33,862 nt of DNA, taken from the NCBI GenBank assembly GCA_015999985.1, contig JAECRA010000048.1:1-33862 (forward strand), read 5' to 3'. Both the position numbers and the translations under genes were made by a program. The DNA is from Comamonadaceae bacterium (GTDB lineage: Bacteria; Pseudomonadota; Gammaproteobacteria; Burkholderiales; Burkholderiaceae_C). Numbering within the stretch: the stretch's first letter is position 1; each line of letters starts with the position of its first letter. Of the stretch, positions 14,433 through 23,565 are shown piece after piece. The notes under the pieces are model-generated. The model searched no databases and was not told the DNA's origin. It saw only the letters and a list, made by a program, of their open reading frames with translations.

Positions 14433-16145
14433 TTGAATCAGCCAAGTCCAGCCATCGTTACACAAGATGCCGTGCGCCGACTACCGCGTTGGGCACTGCT
14501 CCTGCTGTGCGTGGTTTATGTGCTTCCAGGCTATATCGGCCGCGAGCCCTGGAAGAACGCAGACATTTCGTCATTCGGCTACATGCTGGAACTGCTGGGG
14601 TCACACCAATGGCAGGCCTGGCTGCATCCTACCTTGATGGGCGTGCCTTCGGACACTTCTGCCCTGCTTCCATTCTGGATCGGAGCCTGGGCCATGCAGT
14701 TGGCGCCGGCCTGGATAGCGCCTGATTTTGCGGCTCGTATTCCTTTCGCGCTGATGCTTGGCCTGACACTTGCGGCCACTTGGTACGCCGTGTATTACCT
14801 GGCGCGCACGCCTGGGGCGCAGCCAGTCGCCTTTGCGTTCGGGGGCGAAGCGGAACCCACGGACTATGCACGCGCGCTGGCCGATGGCAGCCTGCTGGGG
14901 CTGATTGCCACTTTGGGGCTGGCGCAGTTGTCCCATGAGACCACGCCTGCCCTGACGCAGCTCTGCTTCATGGCGATCGTGTTCTACGGATTTGCCGCCA
15001 TCCCGTTTCGCCAACTGAGCTCGGCCCTGGCCCTGCTGATCGGGCTGCCAGGGCTTGTTCTTTCCGGCGCTCCGTCCATCGCCCTCATCTATGGCGTTGT
15101 CAGCATCTTCGGCCTGCTCAACGCGCGGGTCATGCACCTGGAGGCCCAGATACGCCGACGTGCGTTGATCGTGGTTCTGGTCAGCACGCTGGCCAGTCTC
15201 GCACTGGCCTTCGGCCTTGATCTTTTCCTCTGGAGCATCGATCTCTCGCTGGGCGATTGGGAGCGTTGGCGCATTCTGGGCCGCCTGTTCCTGTGGTTTA
15301 CCTGGCCGGTCTGGCCACTGGTGCTCTGGACATTGTGGCGTTGGCGGTATCAGTTGCTTGACATGCAACAACACCGCCACCTGGGACTGCCCTTTTTCAT
15401 GGCCGTGGTGCCGGTAGCGGGCACTGTCTTTACAACCGCAGGAGACCGATCCCTGCTGCTGGCACTGCCCGCACTCGCAGCCTTGGCAGCGTTTGCATTA
15501 CCCACCTTCAAGCGCAGCGCGGCGGCTTTCATCGACTGGTTCACCGTACTGTTCTTCAGTGCCTGGGCCATCGTGATCTGGGGCGTATGGCTTTCGCTAC
15601 AGACGGGCATACCGCCCAAACCGGCGGCCAACGTAGCTCGGCTGGCGCCCGGCTTCGAACCAGTATTTCAGTGGGTGGCGCTTATTGCGGCACTGGCCGG
15701 TACCCTGGCCTGGGGCTTGCTGGCTCGCTGGCGCACCGGACGCCACCGCACCGCGCTTTGGAAGAGCCTCGTGCTGCCCGCTGCGGGGGCCACACTGTGC
15801 TGGTTGCTCTTGATGACGCTTTGGTTGCCTGCCCTGGACTATGGGCGCAGCTTCGCACCCCAGATGCGCGAGGTACGCAAGATCATTGGCGATACCGCCT
15901 GCGTACAGGTCTACGGGCTCAGCACGCCGCAAGTGGCGGCGGTACGCTTTCACGGCGGCTGGACATCGCGTCCACTCACCAGCACCGCAGATTGTCCGTG
16001 GCTGTTGGTGGATATCAACGCCGAGAAAGACCTTCAGCATGCGATCACACCATCGCAGTGGACGCTTGCCAGCCGGGTGCCTCGCCCAACGGATGTCAGC
16101 GACACCCTTTTGCTCTTCAAGCGCGCCGAGCCTCCACGTCAATGA
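14433..16145 (+). CDS. ArnT-like polytopic membrane protein (putative glycosyltransferase family 39 relative)
   Basis: The 570-residue protein has about a dozen hydrophobic segments. Shortly after the first is the YIGREPWKNADISSFGYM block, which resembles the acidic motif of the first periplasmic loop of ArnT/PMT-type glycosyltransferases, and the C-terminal 100 residues form a soluble domain (RKIIGDTACVQVYGLS... onward). Family members transfer sugars from polyprenyl phosphate donors in the inner membrane; the specific reaction is unknown here. The frame opens at TTG (14433) with no purine-rich site; a GTG twelve codons later (14469) just before RRLPRWALLLL is an alternative. A good terminator follows the stop. 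Confidence 0.6.
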   Translation: MNQPSPAIVTQDAVRRLPRWALLLLCVVYVLPGYIGREPWKNADISSFGYMLELLGSHQWQAWLHPTLMGVPSDTSALLPFWIGAWAMQLAPAWIAPDFAARIPFALMLGLTLAATWYAVYYLARTPGAQPVAFAFGGEAEPTDYARALADGSLLGLIATLGLAQLSHETTPALTQLCFMAIVFYGFAAIPFRQLSSALALLIGLPGLVLSGAPSIALIYGVVSIFGLLNARVMHLEAQIRRRALIVVLVSTLASLALAFGLDLFLWSIDLSLGDWERWRILGRLFLWFTWPVWPLVLWTLWRWRYQLLDMQQHRHLGLPFFMAVVPVAGTVFTTAGDRSLLLALPALAALAAFALPTFKRSAAAFIDWFTVLFFSAWAIVIWGVWLSLQTGIPPKPAANVARLAPGFEPVFQWVALIAALAGTLAWGLLARWRTGRHRTALWKSLVLPAAGATLCWLLLMTLWLPALDYGRSFAPQMREVRKIIGDTACVQVYGLSTPQVAAVRFHGGWTSRPLTSTADCPWLLVDINAEKDLQHAITPSQWTLASRVPRPTDVSDTLLLFKRAEPPRQ

Positions 16146-16158
16146 GATTGAGATGATT

Positions 16159-16193
16159 GCCTGCCTAGGCGCCCGGGCAGGCGCTCGCTTTTT
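16159..16193 (+). terminator. Intrinsic terminator after the ArnT-like gene
   Basis: GCCTGCC (16159-16165) pairs with GGCAGGC (16176-16182), GC-rich between, followed by GCTCGC and a TTTTT run at 16189-16193 on the plus strand. It lies 14 bp past the ArnT-like stop codon and 50 bp before the MATE gene, so the two genes are probably separate transcripts. Confidence 0.7.
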
Positions 16194-16243
16194 CCTTTCT
16201 GAACACATGCCAATCTCTCGCTTCACCTTCATGATGGCGACTC

Positions 16244-17626
16244 ATGCCTAAAGTAAACACCCTTGTGGCCTCCACAGGGAAATTGGCCGAGTTCAAACAA
16301 ATCACACACCATGCGGGTGTCGTCCTGGTGGGGCAATTGGCCGTCATGGCTTTTGGCGTCACCGATACGGTGGTTGCCGGACGCTATTCGGAAACCGCCC
16401 TGGCGGCCCTGTCGGTAGGTGCAGCCGTCTATATCAGCGTTTATGTGGGGCTCATGGGCATACTGCAGGCCTTGTTGCCCATATGGGCAGAAATGCACGG
16501 CGGGCAAAGGCGAAAGGAAATAGGTCCTTCCGTAAGGCAGGCCCTCTATTTGTGCGGCTTGACCATCATTGTGGGCATGGTGGCCCTTCTGGCGCCCGGG
16601 CCCATGCTCCGCGCGACGGGCGTTCCCGATGAGCTACAGATAGAGGTCAGCCGCTACCTGGCTGTGCTGGCCTGGGCGCTGCCACCAGCCCTTTTATTCC
16701 GGTTGTTCAGCACACTCAACCAGAGCCTCGGCCACCCACGATTGGTATCGGCCTTACAACTGGGCGCCCTGCTGCCCAAGGTACTGCTTTCGATCTGGTT
16801 TACCTTTGGTGGCGCCGGGCTGGAACCGCAAGGTGCGGCCGGCTGCGCCTGGGCCACACTGCTGGTCAACTACGCCCTGTTGATCGTTGCCGTTTACCTG
16901 CTACGAACGCAAAGCCTGTACCGACCCTACAAAATCTGGGCTTCCATGGAATCGCCTGACTGGCGCCAGATTGGCGCATTTGCCCGCCTGGGGGTTCCCG
17001 CGGGGTTGGCGGTCATGGTCGAAGTGACCTCATTCACGCTGATGGCTTTGTTCATCGCGCGCCTGGGCACCTTGGCATCCGCCAGCCACCAGATCGCGTC
17101 CAATGTGGCGGCCATTCTCTATATGGTTCCGCTTGCCTTGGGAATCGCCACAAGCGCCCGCGTCAGTTTCTGGCTCGGCGCGGGCGACGCGTTAAAAGCG
17201 CGCGGTGCGGCCTATCTGGGCATTGGCGTCTCCGGCGCCATCGCCGTTGGTCTGGCCATATTCGTCATGACGCTTGCGCGGCCTCTGGCGGCTCTGTATG
17301 TCGACCAGCCAGCCATCATTGCGATGACCTCAGGATTGCTGACCCTGGTGGCCCTCTACCACCTGGGAGACGCCATCCAGGCTGTAAGTGTTTTCGTGTT
17401 GCGCAGCTACCGCATGGTCCTGGCCCCACTGCTTATCTACTGCCTTCTGCTGTGGGGACTGGGGCTCATGGGGGGTTACCTACTGGCTTTCCGTGGCGTA
17501 GGCGGATTGCAGGCCATGCAGGCGCCCAACGCATTCTGGATGGCCAGTGCGGGGGCAACCGCGTTGGTCGCAGTGATATTCCTGACATTGCTGAGGCGAG
17601 TGACCCATCGTCCCCTCAAAGCCTGA
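16244..17626 (+). CDS. MATE-family multidrug/metabolite exporter
   Basis: The 460-residue protein has about 12 membrane segments arranged as two similar halves. Family features are visible: FGVTDTVVAGRYSETALAALSVG in the first half, and in the second half GVPAGLAVMVEVTSFTLMALFIARLGTLASASHQIASNVAAILYMVPLALGIATSARVSFWLGAGD, the MATE block including the H-Q-I motif. Such exporters use a Na+ or H+ gradient to expel cationic drugs or metabolites across the inner membrane. The ATG at 16244 is the first in frame; only a weak ribosome site is seen. It ends 9 bp from the convergent phoR stop, with no terminator between. Confidence 0.88.
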   Translation: MPKVNTLVASTGKLAEFKQITHHAGVVLVGQLAVMAFGVTDTVVAGRYSETALAALSVGAAVYISVYVGLMGILQALLPIWAEMHGGQRRKEIGPSVRQALYLCGLTIIVGMVALLAPGPMLRATGVPDELQIEVSRYLAVLAWALPPALLFRLFSTLNQSLGHPRLVSALQLGALLPKVLLSIWFTFGGAGLEPQGAAGCAWATLLVNYALLIVAVYLLRTQSLYRPYKIWASMESPDWRQIGAFARLGVPAGLAVMVEVTSFTLMALFIARLGTLASASHQIASNVAAILYMVPLALGIATSARVSFWLGAGDALKARGAAYLGIGVSGAIAVGLAIFVMTLARPLAALYVDQPAIIAMTSGLLTLVALYHLGDAIQAVSVFVLRSYRMVLAPLLIYCLLLWGLGLMGGYLLAFRGVGGLQAMQAPNAFWMASAGATALVAVIFLTLLRRVTHRPLKA

Positions 17627-17635
17627 GCGAGCAAC

Positions 17636-18961
17636 CTAAGTCTTCGCAGGCCTTACACGCTGAGCGGGAAAGACCAATGCAAAGCATGAACCTTTGCCCA
17701 GTTGGCTGGTGATTTGCAGTTCGCCGCCATGGCGCTGAGCCACATGCTTGGTGATGGCCAAGCCCAGTCCGGTACCGCCAGATTCGCGTGAGCGGCTTCT
17801 GTCCACTCTGTAGAAGCGTTCAGCCAATCTAGGAAGGTGCTCGGGTGCAATACCCGGACCAGTGTCCGTAATAGCCAAGCGCACGCGGTTGTCAGCCAGG
17901 CGTTCCCACCGCACGTCTATATGGCCTCCGCCAGGTGTGTAACGGACAGCGTTGTTGATCAGGTTCGAGGCAGCGCTGCGGAGTTCCCCCACGGAGGCTG
18001 CCAGTGTGAAATCTGGCGCAGGCGCAAAGGTCAAGGTCTGGGGCTTTTCCCCCAGTGGGTGCAGCAACCTCGAAAGCCCACGCGCCTCAACCTCACACTG
18101 GGCCATCAGCGCAGCCAGGTCCACGAGCTCTCCCGCACCCGGCGGAGGGCTGCCTTCCAACTGGGAGAGCGTCAGCAGATCATTGACCAAGGTCTCCATG
18201 CGCCCGGATTGCGAAGCCATGAGTGCAAGATAGCTGGAGCGCTCAGCCTCCGACAAGGGCAGGCTCTGCATGGTTTCCACGAACCCGGCCAGCACTGTCA
18301 GCGGCGTGCGTATCTCGTGCGAGACGTTGGCCACGAAATCCCGGCGCATGGCTTCTGCCTGGGCCAGCGCCGTCACGTCTTGTGACAGCAGCAGCTTGTA
18401 GCCATCTCCATAGGGGTGCAACTGTGCTGACAGCTTCACAGGATGGGTGGCAGTATCACCGTGACCTATCAGCTTGACGTCACGCTCGTAGTTTTTTCCC
18501 GCGTAATAAGCCGCAAACGCGGGCTGGCGCACCAGGTTGCCAATGTGTTGTAACAAATCGCGCTCAGGGTCAAATCCGAAATGCTCCGCTCCGGCCTGGT
18601 TGCACCATTCAATGCGGCCTTCAGTGTCAAGCAGCACCACACCGTTGGGAGAAGCCTGGATGGCTTGCAGAAACTCTTCCAATCTGCGGTCACTGTCACG
18701 AGCGTCTTTTTCGAGTCCGCGCAATGCCCGCCTCGCTCTGTAGGCGGCCTCACCCCAAAGGCCATGAAGCATGGGAGGCTTTGAAGTGTCTGGATCGGTG
18801 ATCCAGCGAATGAAAAGCTGCGCGCGCAGGGAATCGACGATGAACACCACCGTCGCACCCAACACCATACCGGCGAGCGCACCGGGCCAGCCGCCAAGGA
18901 GCCAACCTGGCACCCCGCCCACCAGTTGGGCAAGAAAAAACATGGCAAGCCGGAAAATCAT
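17636..18961 (-). CDS. phoR: Phosphate regulon sensor histidine kinase PhoR
   Basis: The 441-residue kinase starts with a short membrane anchor (about 1-45), then a charged linker, a PAS domain (about 95-200: LQAIQASPNGVVLLDTEGRIEWCNQAGAEHFG), the dimerisation/phosphoacceptor box FVANVSHEIRTPLTVLAG with His215, and the ATPase domain with N-box NLINNAVRYTPGGG, DTGPGIAPEHLPRLAERFYRVD and GGTGLGLAITKH. The lack of a large periplasmic domain and the PAS are typical of PhoR, which senses the Pst transporter state via PhoU and phosphorylates PhoB under phosphate limitation. It follows phoB by 52 bp, and together with pst-phoU forms the regulon core. Confidence 0.94.
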   Translation of the reverse strand: MIFRLAMFFLAQLVGGVPGWLLGGWPGALAGMVLGATVVFIVDSLRAQLFIRWITDPDTSKPPMLHGLWGEAAYRARRALRGLEKDARDSDRRLEEFLQAIQASPNGVVLLDTEGRIEWCNQAGAEHFGFDPERDLLQHIGNLVRQPAFAAYYAGKNYERDVKLIGHGDTATHPVKLSAQLHPYGDGYKLLLSQDVTALAQAEAMRRDFVANVSHEIRTPLTVLAGFVETMQSLPLSEAERSSYLALMASQSGRMETLVNDLLTLSQLEGSPPPGAGELVDLAALMAQCEVEARGLSRLLHPLGEKPQTLTFAPAPDFTLAASVGELRSAASNLINNAVRYTPGGGHIDVRWERLADNRVRLAITDTGPGIAPEHLPRLAERFYRVDRSRSRESGGTGLGLAITKHVAQRHGGELQITSQLGKGSCFALVFPAQRVRPAKT

Positions 18962-19013
18962 CTCGGGTGCAGGGCGGAGATCCGCTGAGCAATCAGCATG
19001 TGCCTGGCAGCAC

Positions 19014-19742
19014 TCAAGTAGGTGTGGCCGCCTGTGGGCTTTGAATCTGGATCAAAGGCTGGGCGGTCAGGCGGTAGCCTGCCCCGCGCACGGTCTCGAT
19101 CAAGATACCCGCCACACCCAGTGCCTCTCGCAGGCGCTTGACGTGTACATCCACCGTACGCTCTTCGATGAAAACGTGGTCGCCCCACACCTTATCCAGC
19201 AACTGGCCACGGCTGTGAACACGCTCAGCGTTCTTCATCAGATAGTGAAGGAGCTTGAATTCGGTTGGACCCATCTTGAGCATCTGCCCATCATAGGACA
19301 CTCGATGCGTGGCCGCATCCAGCAGCAAACCGCCAATAGCCACCGACCCACCCGCCTGCTCCGGCGAGCGGCGACGCAGCACTGCGCGAATTCTGGCCAG
19401 CATCTCCTTGGTGGAGAAGGGCTTGATGATGTAGTCATCTGCCCCAGCGTCCAGTCCCGCCACGCGGTCAGCCTCATCGCCACGAGCTGTGAGCATAAGA
19501 ATGGGTACGCTTTTGGTCCGCGCATCCTTACGCCACTTCTTGGCGAGCGACAAACCGCTTTCTCCGGGCAACATCCAGTCCAGCAAGATGACGTCAGGCA
19601 GTACCGCATCCAGCTCTCGCTGGGCTGTTTCGCTATCCATCGCCCATGTGGGCTGGAAGCCGTTATGGCGCAGGTTCACCGCGATCAGCTCAGCGATCGC
19701 GGCCTCATCTTCTACGATCAATACACGGGGCATAGTTCTCAT
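19014..19742 (-). CDS. phoB: Phosphate regulon response regulator PhoB
   Basis: The protein has 242 residues. The receiver domain (about 5-125) has acidic residues EDE at 11-13, phosphoacceptor Asp55 in VILLDWMLPG, Thr in LMLTARG and Lys in DYIIKPFS. The C-terminal winged-helix OmpR/PhoB domain (about 145-232) contains MGPTEFKLLHYLM, HSRGQLLDKVWG and ERTVDVHVKRLREAL..GAGYRL. Phosphorylated PhoB binds Pho boxes such as that before pstS. The start at 19742 has GGGGAG upstream; the ATG three codons later (19733) is also plausible. Confidence 0.94.
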   Translation of the reverse strand: MRTMPRVLIVEDEAAIAELIAVNLRHNGFQPTWAMDSETAQRELDAVLPDVILLDWMLPGESGLSLAKKWRKDARTKSVPILMLTARGDEADRVAGLDAGADDYIIKPFSTKEMLARIRAVLRRRSPEQAGGSVAIGGLLLDAATHRVSYDGQMLKMGPTEFKLLHYLMKNAERVHSRGQLLDKVWGDHVFIEERTVDVHVKRLREALGVAGILIETVRGAGYRLTAQPLIQIQSPQAATPT

Positions 19743-19767
19743 CGCCGGGCCGCTCCCCAGGTGAGGA

Positions 19768-19790
19768 CACCGCCCCAAGGGGGGCAGTGA
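19768..19790. repeat. CCCC-AA-GGGG palindrome of an intergenic repeat family
   Basis: CCGCCCCAAGGGGGGCAG just upstream of phoB is a short G/C-rich palindrome, followed by GTGAACCACGCGAAGCGGGG. Similar C-run/G-run palindromes are common between genes of Comamonadaceae. The related CCCCCAAAGGGGG at 19883-19895 is a second copy within the same 267-bp phoU-phoB gap. Confidence 0.5.
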
Positions 19791-19849
19791 ACCACGCGAA
19801 GCGGGGAAACGTGGGAGTCAAATTTCATCATGGCTGTGCCGTTCCAGAA

Positions 19850-19895
19850 ATAAAAAGCCCCCCTGAGGCGCTAACGCGCCATCCCCCAAAGGGGG
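19850..19895 (-). terminator. Hairpin with T-run downstream of phoU
   Basis: On the minus strand CCCCC (19887-19883) can pair with GGGGGG (19863-19858), enclosing a GGCGC-GTTA-GCGCC hairpin (19880-19867), and is followed by CTTTTTATTTC. It lies about 115 bp past the phoU stop, so it may end the pst-phoU transcript and separate it from phoBR. A second pairing of the C-run with the adjacent G-run (19891-19895) competes. Confidence 0.5.
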
Positions 19896-20009
19896 ACGCA
19901 CCTAGCGGCCTGGCAAAGCCAGCTCCGCGGGTGCGCTGGCAGGGCCTAACGGAGCCTTTCGAGCTTTTAGGTTTCATACGAATCAAGAGCGCACGAGGAT
20001 CACAATTTC

Positions 20010-20711
20010 TCATCGTGCGGCAGATTCCACTTCTTCCATTGAAGCGTGACGCACGTCGGCACCCTTGACGATATAGATAATGAATTCTGCGATGTTCTTC
20101 GCGTGGTCACCAATCCGCTCAATCGCCTTGGCCAGGAACAGCAGGTCCAGGCTCGCGGAAATGGTGCGCGGATCTTCCATCATGTAGGTGATGAGCTTGC
20201 GCACAAATCCGTCGAATTCCCTGTCCAGATAATCATCCTCCTTGAGGATGGAGACTGCGCCTGCCACGTCGAGACGCGCAAAAGAATCCAGCGCTTTGCG
20301 CAGTTGCGAGGCGGCCATGTCGGCAGCTACGCGAAGCTCGCCTGCGGGAAGCGAGCGAGCGGCCCCTGCGTCAATGATGGACTTGACCATGCGAGCGATT
20401 TTGCTGGCTTCGTCGCCCACGCGCTCCAGGTTGGCCGTGGTTTTGGAAATCGCCAGCAACAAGCGAAGATCCACTGCGGTAGGCTGACGCCTGGCAATGA
20501 TGCTGGAGAGTTCCCGGTCAATCTCCAGTTCCATGGAGTTGACGCGTATCTCGGTTTCCAACACCTGGTCTGCGACCTCTGTGCTGAACTCCGACAGGGC
20601 GTAGATCGCTTGGCGAATCTGCGATTCGACCAAACCGCCAAGCTCCAGCACTCGCGTGGAAACGCGGTTGAGGTCGCTATCAAACTGACTGGAAAGATGC
20701 TTTTCATGCAT
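20010..20711 (-). CDS. phoU: Phosphate transport regulator PhoU
   Basis: The 233-residue protein consists of two repeated three-helix bundles; each has the family motif, ANLERVGDEASKIARMV near residues 93-109 and ERIGDHAKNIAEFIIYI near 196-212, which bind metal. PhoU links the Pst transporter to PhoR, silencing the regulon when phosphate is sufficient. Start ATG 20711 has AAGGAG 8 bases upstream. It follows pstB by 56 bp, the usual last position of the pst operon. Confidence 0.95.
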   Translation of the reverse strand: MHEKHLSSQFDSDLNRVSTRVLELGGLVESQIRQAIYALSEFSTEVADQVLETEIRVNSMELEIDRELSSIIARRQPTAVDLRLLLAISKTTANLERVGDEASKIARMVKSIIDAGAARSLPAGELRVAADMAASQLRKALDSFARLDVAGAVSILKEDDYLDREFDGFVRKLITYMMEDPRTISASLDLLFLAKAIERIGDHAKNIAEFIIYIVKGADVRHASMEEVESAAR

Positions 20712-20767
20712 GAATACTTCTCCTTGGGATTGTCACGTCGCCGTGGGTGAATTCGCCTCTTGGGCGA

Positions 20768-21583
20768 TTACCCGAAACGGCCCGTGATGTAGTCCTCGGT
20801 CTCCTTGCGCTTGGGCTTGAAGAACATCTGTTCGGTCTCACCGAATTCGATCATGTCACCCAAATACATATAGGCGGTGTAGTCGCTCACCCGAGCAGCC
20901 TGCTGCATGTTGTGGGTGACAATGGCTACGGTGTATTCGTCTTTCAGCTCGGCAATGAGTTCTTCAACCTTGCCAGTGGAAATGGGATCCAGCGCAGAGC
21001 AAGGCTCGTCCAGCAACAGGACTTCTGGCTTGATGGCAACACCACGCGCGATACACAGACGTTGTTGTTGGCCCCCGGAGAGGCTGCTGCCGTTCTGGCC
21101 CAGCTTTTCCTTGACTTCATTCCAGAGAGCTGCCTTGCGCAGCGCCCACTCCACGCGGTCATCCATATCGCCTTTATTCAGGTTTTCGAACAGACGAACG
21201 CCGAATGCAATGTTGTCGTAGATCGACATAGGGAACGGCGTCGGCTTCTGGAACACCATGCCGACCTTGGCGCGTACCAAGGCCACATCGATTTTCTTGT
21301 CCAGCAAGTCGTTACCGTCGAGCAGGATCTGCCCTTCAGCACGTTGCTCCGGGTAAAGTTCAAACATGCGATTGAAAATACGCAGCAGTGTGGACTTTCC
21401 GCAGCCAGAAGGGCCAATGAACGCGGTGACTTTTTTCTCGGGGATATCGAGATTGATGTTTTTCAGCGCGTGGAATTTCCCGTAGTAGAAATTCAGGTTT
21501 CGCACCGATATTTTCGGTTTGGATGCGGACGCCAGGGCATTGGTGCCTCCAGCGACGACAGGAGCTTCAAGGACGGCAGACAT
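20768..21583 (-). CDS. pstB: Phosphate ABC transporter ATP-binding protein PstB
   Basis: The 271-residue ATPase has Walker [10 protein letters not shown] (57-65), signature [14 protein letters not shown], Walker [13 protein letters not shown] and the switch histidine in [11 protein letters not shown]. The Tyr-rich start ([21 protein letters not shown]) and C-terminal [18 protein letters not shown] are typical of PstB. It powers high-affinity phosphate import with PstC/PstA. The start follows GAGAGG; pstA ends 18 bp upstream. The first 20 residues (Ala-rich) precede the usual PstB core. Confidence 0.96.
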   Translation of the reverse strand: MSAVLEAPVVAGGTNALASASKPKISVRNLNFYYGKFHALKNINLDIPEKKVTAFIGPSGCGKSTLLRIFNRMFELYPEQRAEGQILLDGNDLLDKKIDVALVRAKVGMVFQKPTPFPMSIYDNIAFGVRLFENLNKGDMDDRVEWALRKAALWNEVKEKLGQNGSSLSGGQQQRLCIARGVAIKPEVLLLDEPCSALDPISTGKVEELIAELKDEYTVAIVTHNMQQAARVSDYTAYMYLGDMIEFGETEQMFFKPKRKETEDYITGRFG

Positions 21584-21601
21584 TCTAGGAACCTCTCGTT
21601 T

Positions 21602-22465
21602 TCAATTCTTGGTTCTGGACAGCACACGCGCCAGGATATTCAGGCCAAGCACAGCCATCGTGATGATGAACACACCAGTCCAGGCCAGGTTTTGCCAGTT
21701 TTCATAAGGGCTCATGGCGAACTGATAGATCACTACCGGCAAGCTGGCCATTGGGGAAGAAAGATCGGCCGACCAGAACTGGTTCGACAAAGCGGTAAAC
21801 AGCAGCGGCGCGGTCTCACCCGCAATACGTGCAACTGCCAACAAGATACCGGTAATCACACCAGCCCGTGCTGCTCTCAAGGTGATGGCAAGGATGACCT
21901 TCCACTTGGGCGTGCCCAATGCATAGGCTGCCTCACGCAAGCCCGGCGGAATCAGTCGCAACATGTTCTCAGTCGTGCGGATCACCACTGGAATCACGAT
22001 CAAAGCCAATGCAATGGACCCGGCCCAACCAGAGAAGCCGCCGAAAGGCCTGACTGCCGCTTCAAAGACGAACAGGCCGATCACGATGGAAGGCGCCGAC
22101 AACAGAATGTCGTTGACGAACCGGGTCACGCTGCCGAGCCAGCCACTGCGGTTGTATTCGACCAGATAGATCCCGGCGAGAATGCCGATAGGCGTACCCA
22201 CCAGCGTCGCCACGCCCACCATCATCAAGGACCCGTAGATGGCGTTGATCAAACCGCCCTCTGAATTAGGCGGAGGGGTAGCCTGGGAAAAGGTGGCCCA
22301 GCTGATTCCGGACAGGCCCAGCCTCAAGGTTTCCCACAGAATCCAGGTCAGCCAGAACAGGCCGAAAGCCATGGCCGCCAAGGAAAGCGTGAGCGCGATC
22401 TTGTTGACAACCTTGCGCCTGTTGTAGATCGACAGGCGGCTTGCAGACATCAAAGCGGTACTCAT
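21602..22465 (-). CDS. pstA: Phosphate ABC transporter permease PstA
   Basis: The 287-residue inner-membrane permease has about six hydrophobic segments, the [31 protein letters not shown] segment, and the EAA-type cytoplasmic loop [31 protein letters not shown] that contacts the ATPase. Its ATG overlaps the pstC stop (ATGA, 4 nt), with AAGGAA upstream, implying translational coupling. It forms the phosphate channel with PstC. Confidence 0.95.
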   Translation of the reverse strand: MSTALMSASRLSIYNRRKVVNKIALTLSLAAMAFGLFWLTWILWETLRLGLSGISWATFSQATPPPNSEGGLINAIYGSLMMVGVATLVGTPIGILAGIYLVEYNRSGWLGSVTRFVNDILLSAPSIVIGLFVFEAAVRPFGGFSGWAGSIALALIVIPVVIRTTENMLRLIPPGLREAAYALGTPKWKVILAITLRAARAGVITGILLAVARIAGETAPLLFTALSNQFWSADLSSPMASLPVVIYQFAMSPYENWQNLAWTGVFIITMAVLGLNILARVLSRTKN

Positions 22466-23493
22466 GTTCTGGTTCCTTCACCCTTGGCCAGCTTGGACAA
22501 CAAAACTTTGGACAATGCCAGCACCACGAAGGTGATGAAGAACAGGACCAGACCCAGGTACAGCAGAGAAGCCTGATGCAATCCTGGTCCTGCTTCGGCG
22601 AATTCATTGGCCAAGGCTGACGTAATGGAGTTGGCTGCTTCAAACACGCTGATGGAATTCAGCTGGTTCATGTTACCGATCACGAAGGTCACCGCCATGG
22701 TCTCTCCCAACGCACGGCCTAGCCCCAACATGATGCCCCCGATGGCACCAGCTTTGGTGTAGGGCAGCACCACTTTGTAGACCACTTCCCAGGTTGTGGC
22801 CCCCAGACCGTAAGCAGACTCCTTCAGCAAGGCTGGAGTGACCTCGAAAACATCTCGCATCACTGAAGCGATGTAAGGAATGATCATGATGGCCAGAATA
22901 ATGCCTGCCGACAAGATGCCAATACCCACTGGGGGGCCTGCAAACAAGGACCCAAGGATAGGCCAGTCGCCAAACCAGCGCTGCAAAGGTTGCTGCACAT
23001 AGGTCGAAAGAATGGGGGCAAACACCAGCAGGCCCCACATACCGTAAACAATCGAAGGAATCGCGGCCAGCAATTCAACAGCCGTTCCCAAGGGGCGCTT
23101 GAGCCAAGCTGGCGCCAACTCTGTCAGAAACAGCGCAATACCAAAACTAACCGGAACTGCGATCGCGAGCGCAATCAGCGAAGTCACCAGCGTGCCGTAG
23201 ATCATGACGAGGCCGCCAAACTCCTGTTTCACTGGGTCCCACTTCGCACTGGTCAGAAAACCGAGACCGAAGTGCGAAATGGCAGGCCAGGCGCCCACCA
23301 CAAGCGACGCCAGGATGGCGATCAGCACGACCAAAGTCAGCAGAGCCGCGCCTTTGGTAATGAGGGCGAACAGCACATCGGTGCCTGCGCCAGAACGAGC
23401 CTTGCGCTCAGGGGGCGGATTGTTCATGGTGACCCGGGGCCGTTGGTCAGGTCTGGCAAAGCCATCGGCGCCGACTGGAAGAGTGGAAGACAC
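22462..23493 (-). CDS. pstC: Phosphate ABC transporter permease PstC
   Basis: The permease has six membrane segments after a hydrophilic N-terminal stretch of about 45 residues, and the EAA loop [32 protein letters not shown]. The start is uncertain. The frame opens at TTG (23508); GTG at 23493 gives [21 protein letters not shown], and ATG at 23427 gives [13 protein letters not shown]. None has a strong ribosome site; 23493 is chosen because, from memory, relatives share the SSTLP...RPRV extension. A terminator-like hairpin separates it from pstS, so its expression is probably lower than that of pstS. Confidence 0.92.
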   Translation of the reverse strand: MSSTLPVGADGFARPDQRPRVTMNNPPPERKARSGAGTDVLFALITKGAALLTLVVLIAILASLVVGAWPAISHFGLGFLTSAKWDPVKQEFGGLVMIYGTLVTSLIALAIAVPVSFGIALFLTELAPAWLKRPLGTAVELLAAIPSIVYGMWGLLVFAPILSTYVQQPLQRWFGDWPILGSLFAGPPVGIGILSAGIILAIMIIPYIASVMRDVFEVTPALLKESAYGLGATTWEVVYKVVLPYTKAGAIGGIMLGLGRALGETMAVTFVIGNMNQLNSISVFEAANSITSALANEFAEAGPGLHQASLLYLGLVLFFITFVVLALSKVLLSKLAKGEGTRT

Positions 23494-23514
23494 GACGTTT
23501 ATACCCAATACTTG

Positions 23515-23541
23515 AAAAAGAGCCGGAACAGGGTCCGGCTC
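23515..23541 (-). terminator. Attenuator-type hairpin between pstS and pstC
   Basis: On the minus strand GAGCCGGA (23541-23534) and TCCGGCTC (23527-23520) form a perfect 8-bp stem with a 6-nt loop followed by TTTTT (23519-23515). It lies 25 bp past the pstS stop and 22-28 bp before the pstC start. A partial terminator here would give much more binding protein than permease, a common arrangement in ABC operons. Confidence 0.75.
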
Positions 23542-23565
23542 GTGAATGGATGGGTCTTCTCTGGA

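Noticed and set aside
14601..15380. 259-codon minus-strand open frame
   Set aside because: It is antisense to the ArnT-like membrane protein and has the Gln/Arg/Pro-rich composition of a shadow frame.
20747..22264. 505-codon plus-strand open frame opposite pstB and pstA
   Set aside because: It is antisense to two well-conserved transporter genes, has a His/Gln/Arg-rich composition typical of reverse-strand frames in GC-rich DNA, and no recognisable domain.
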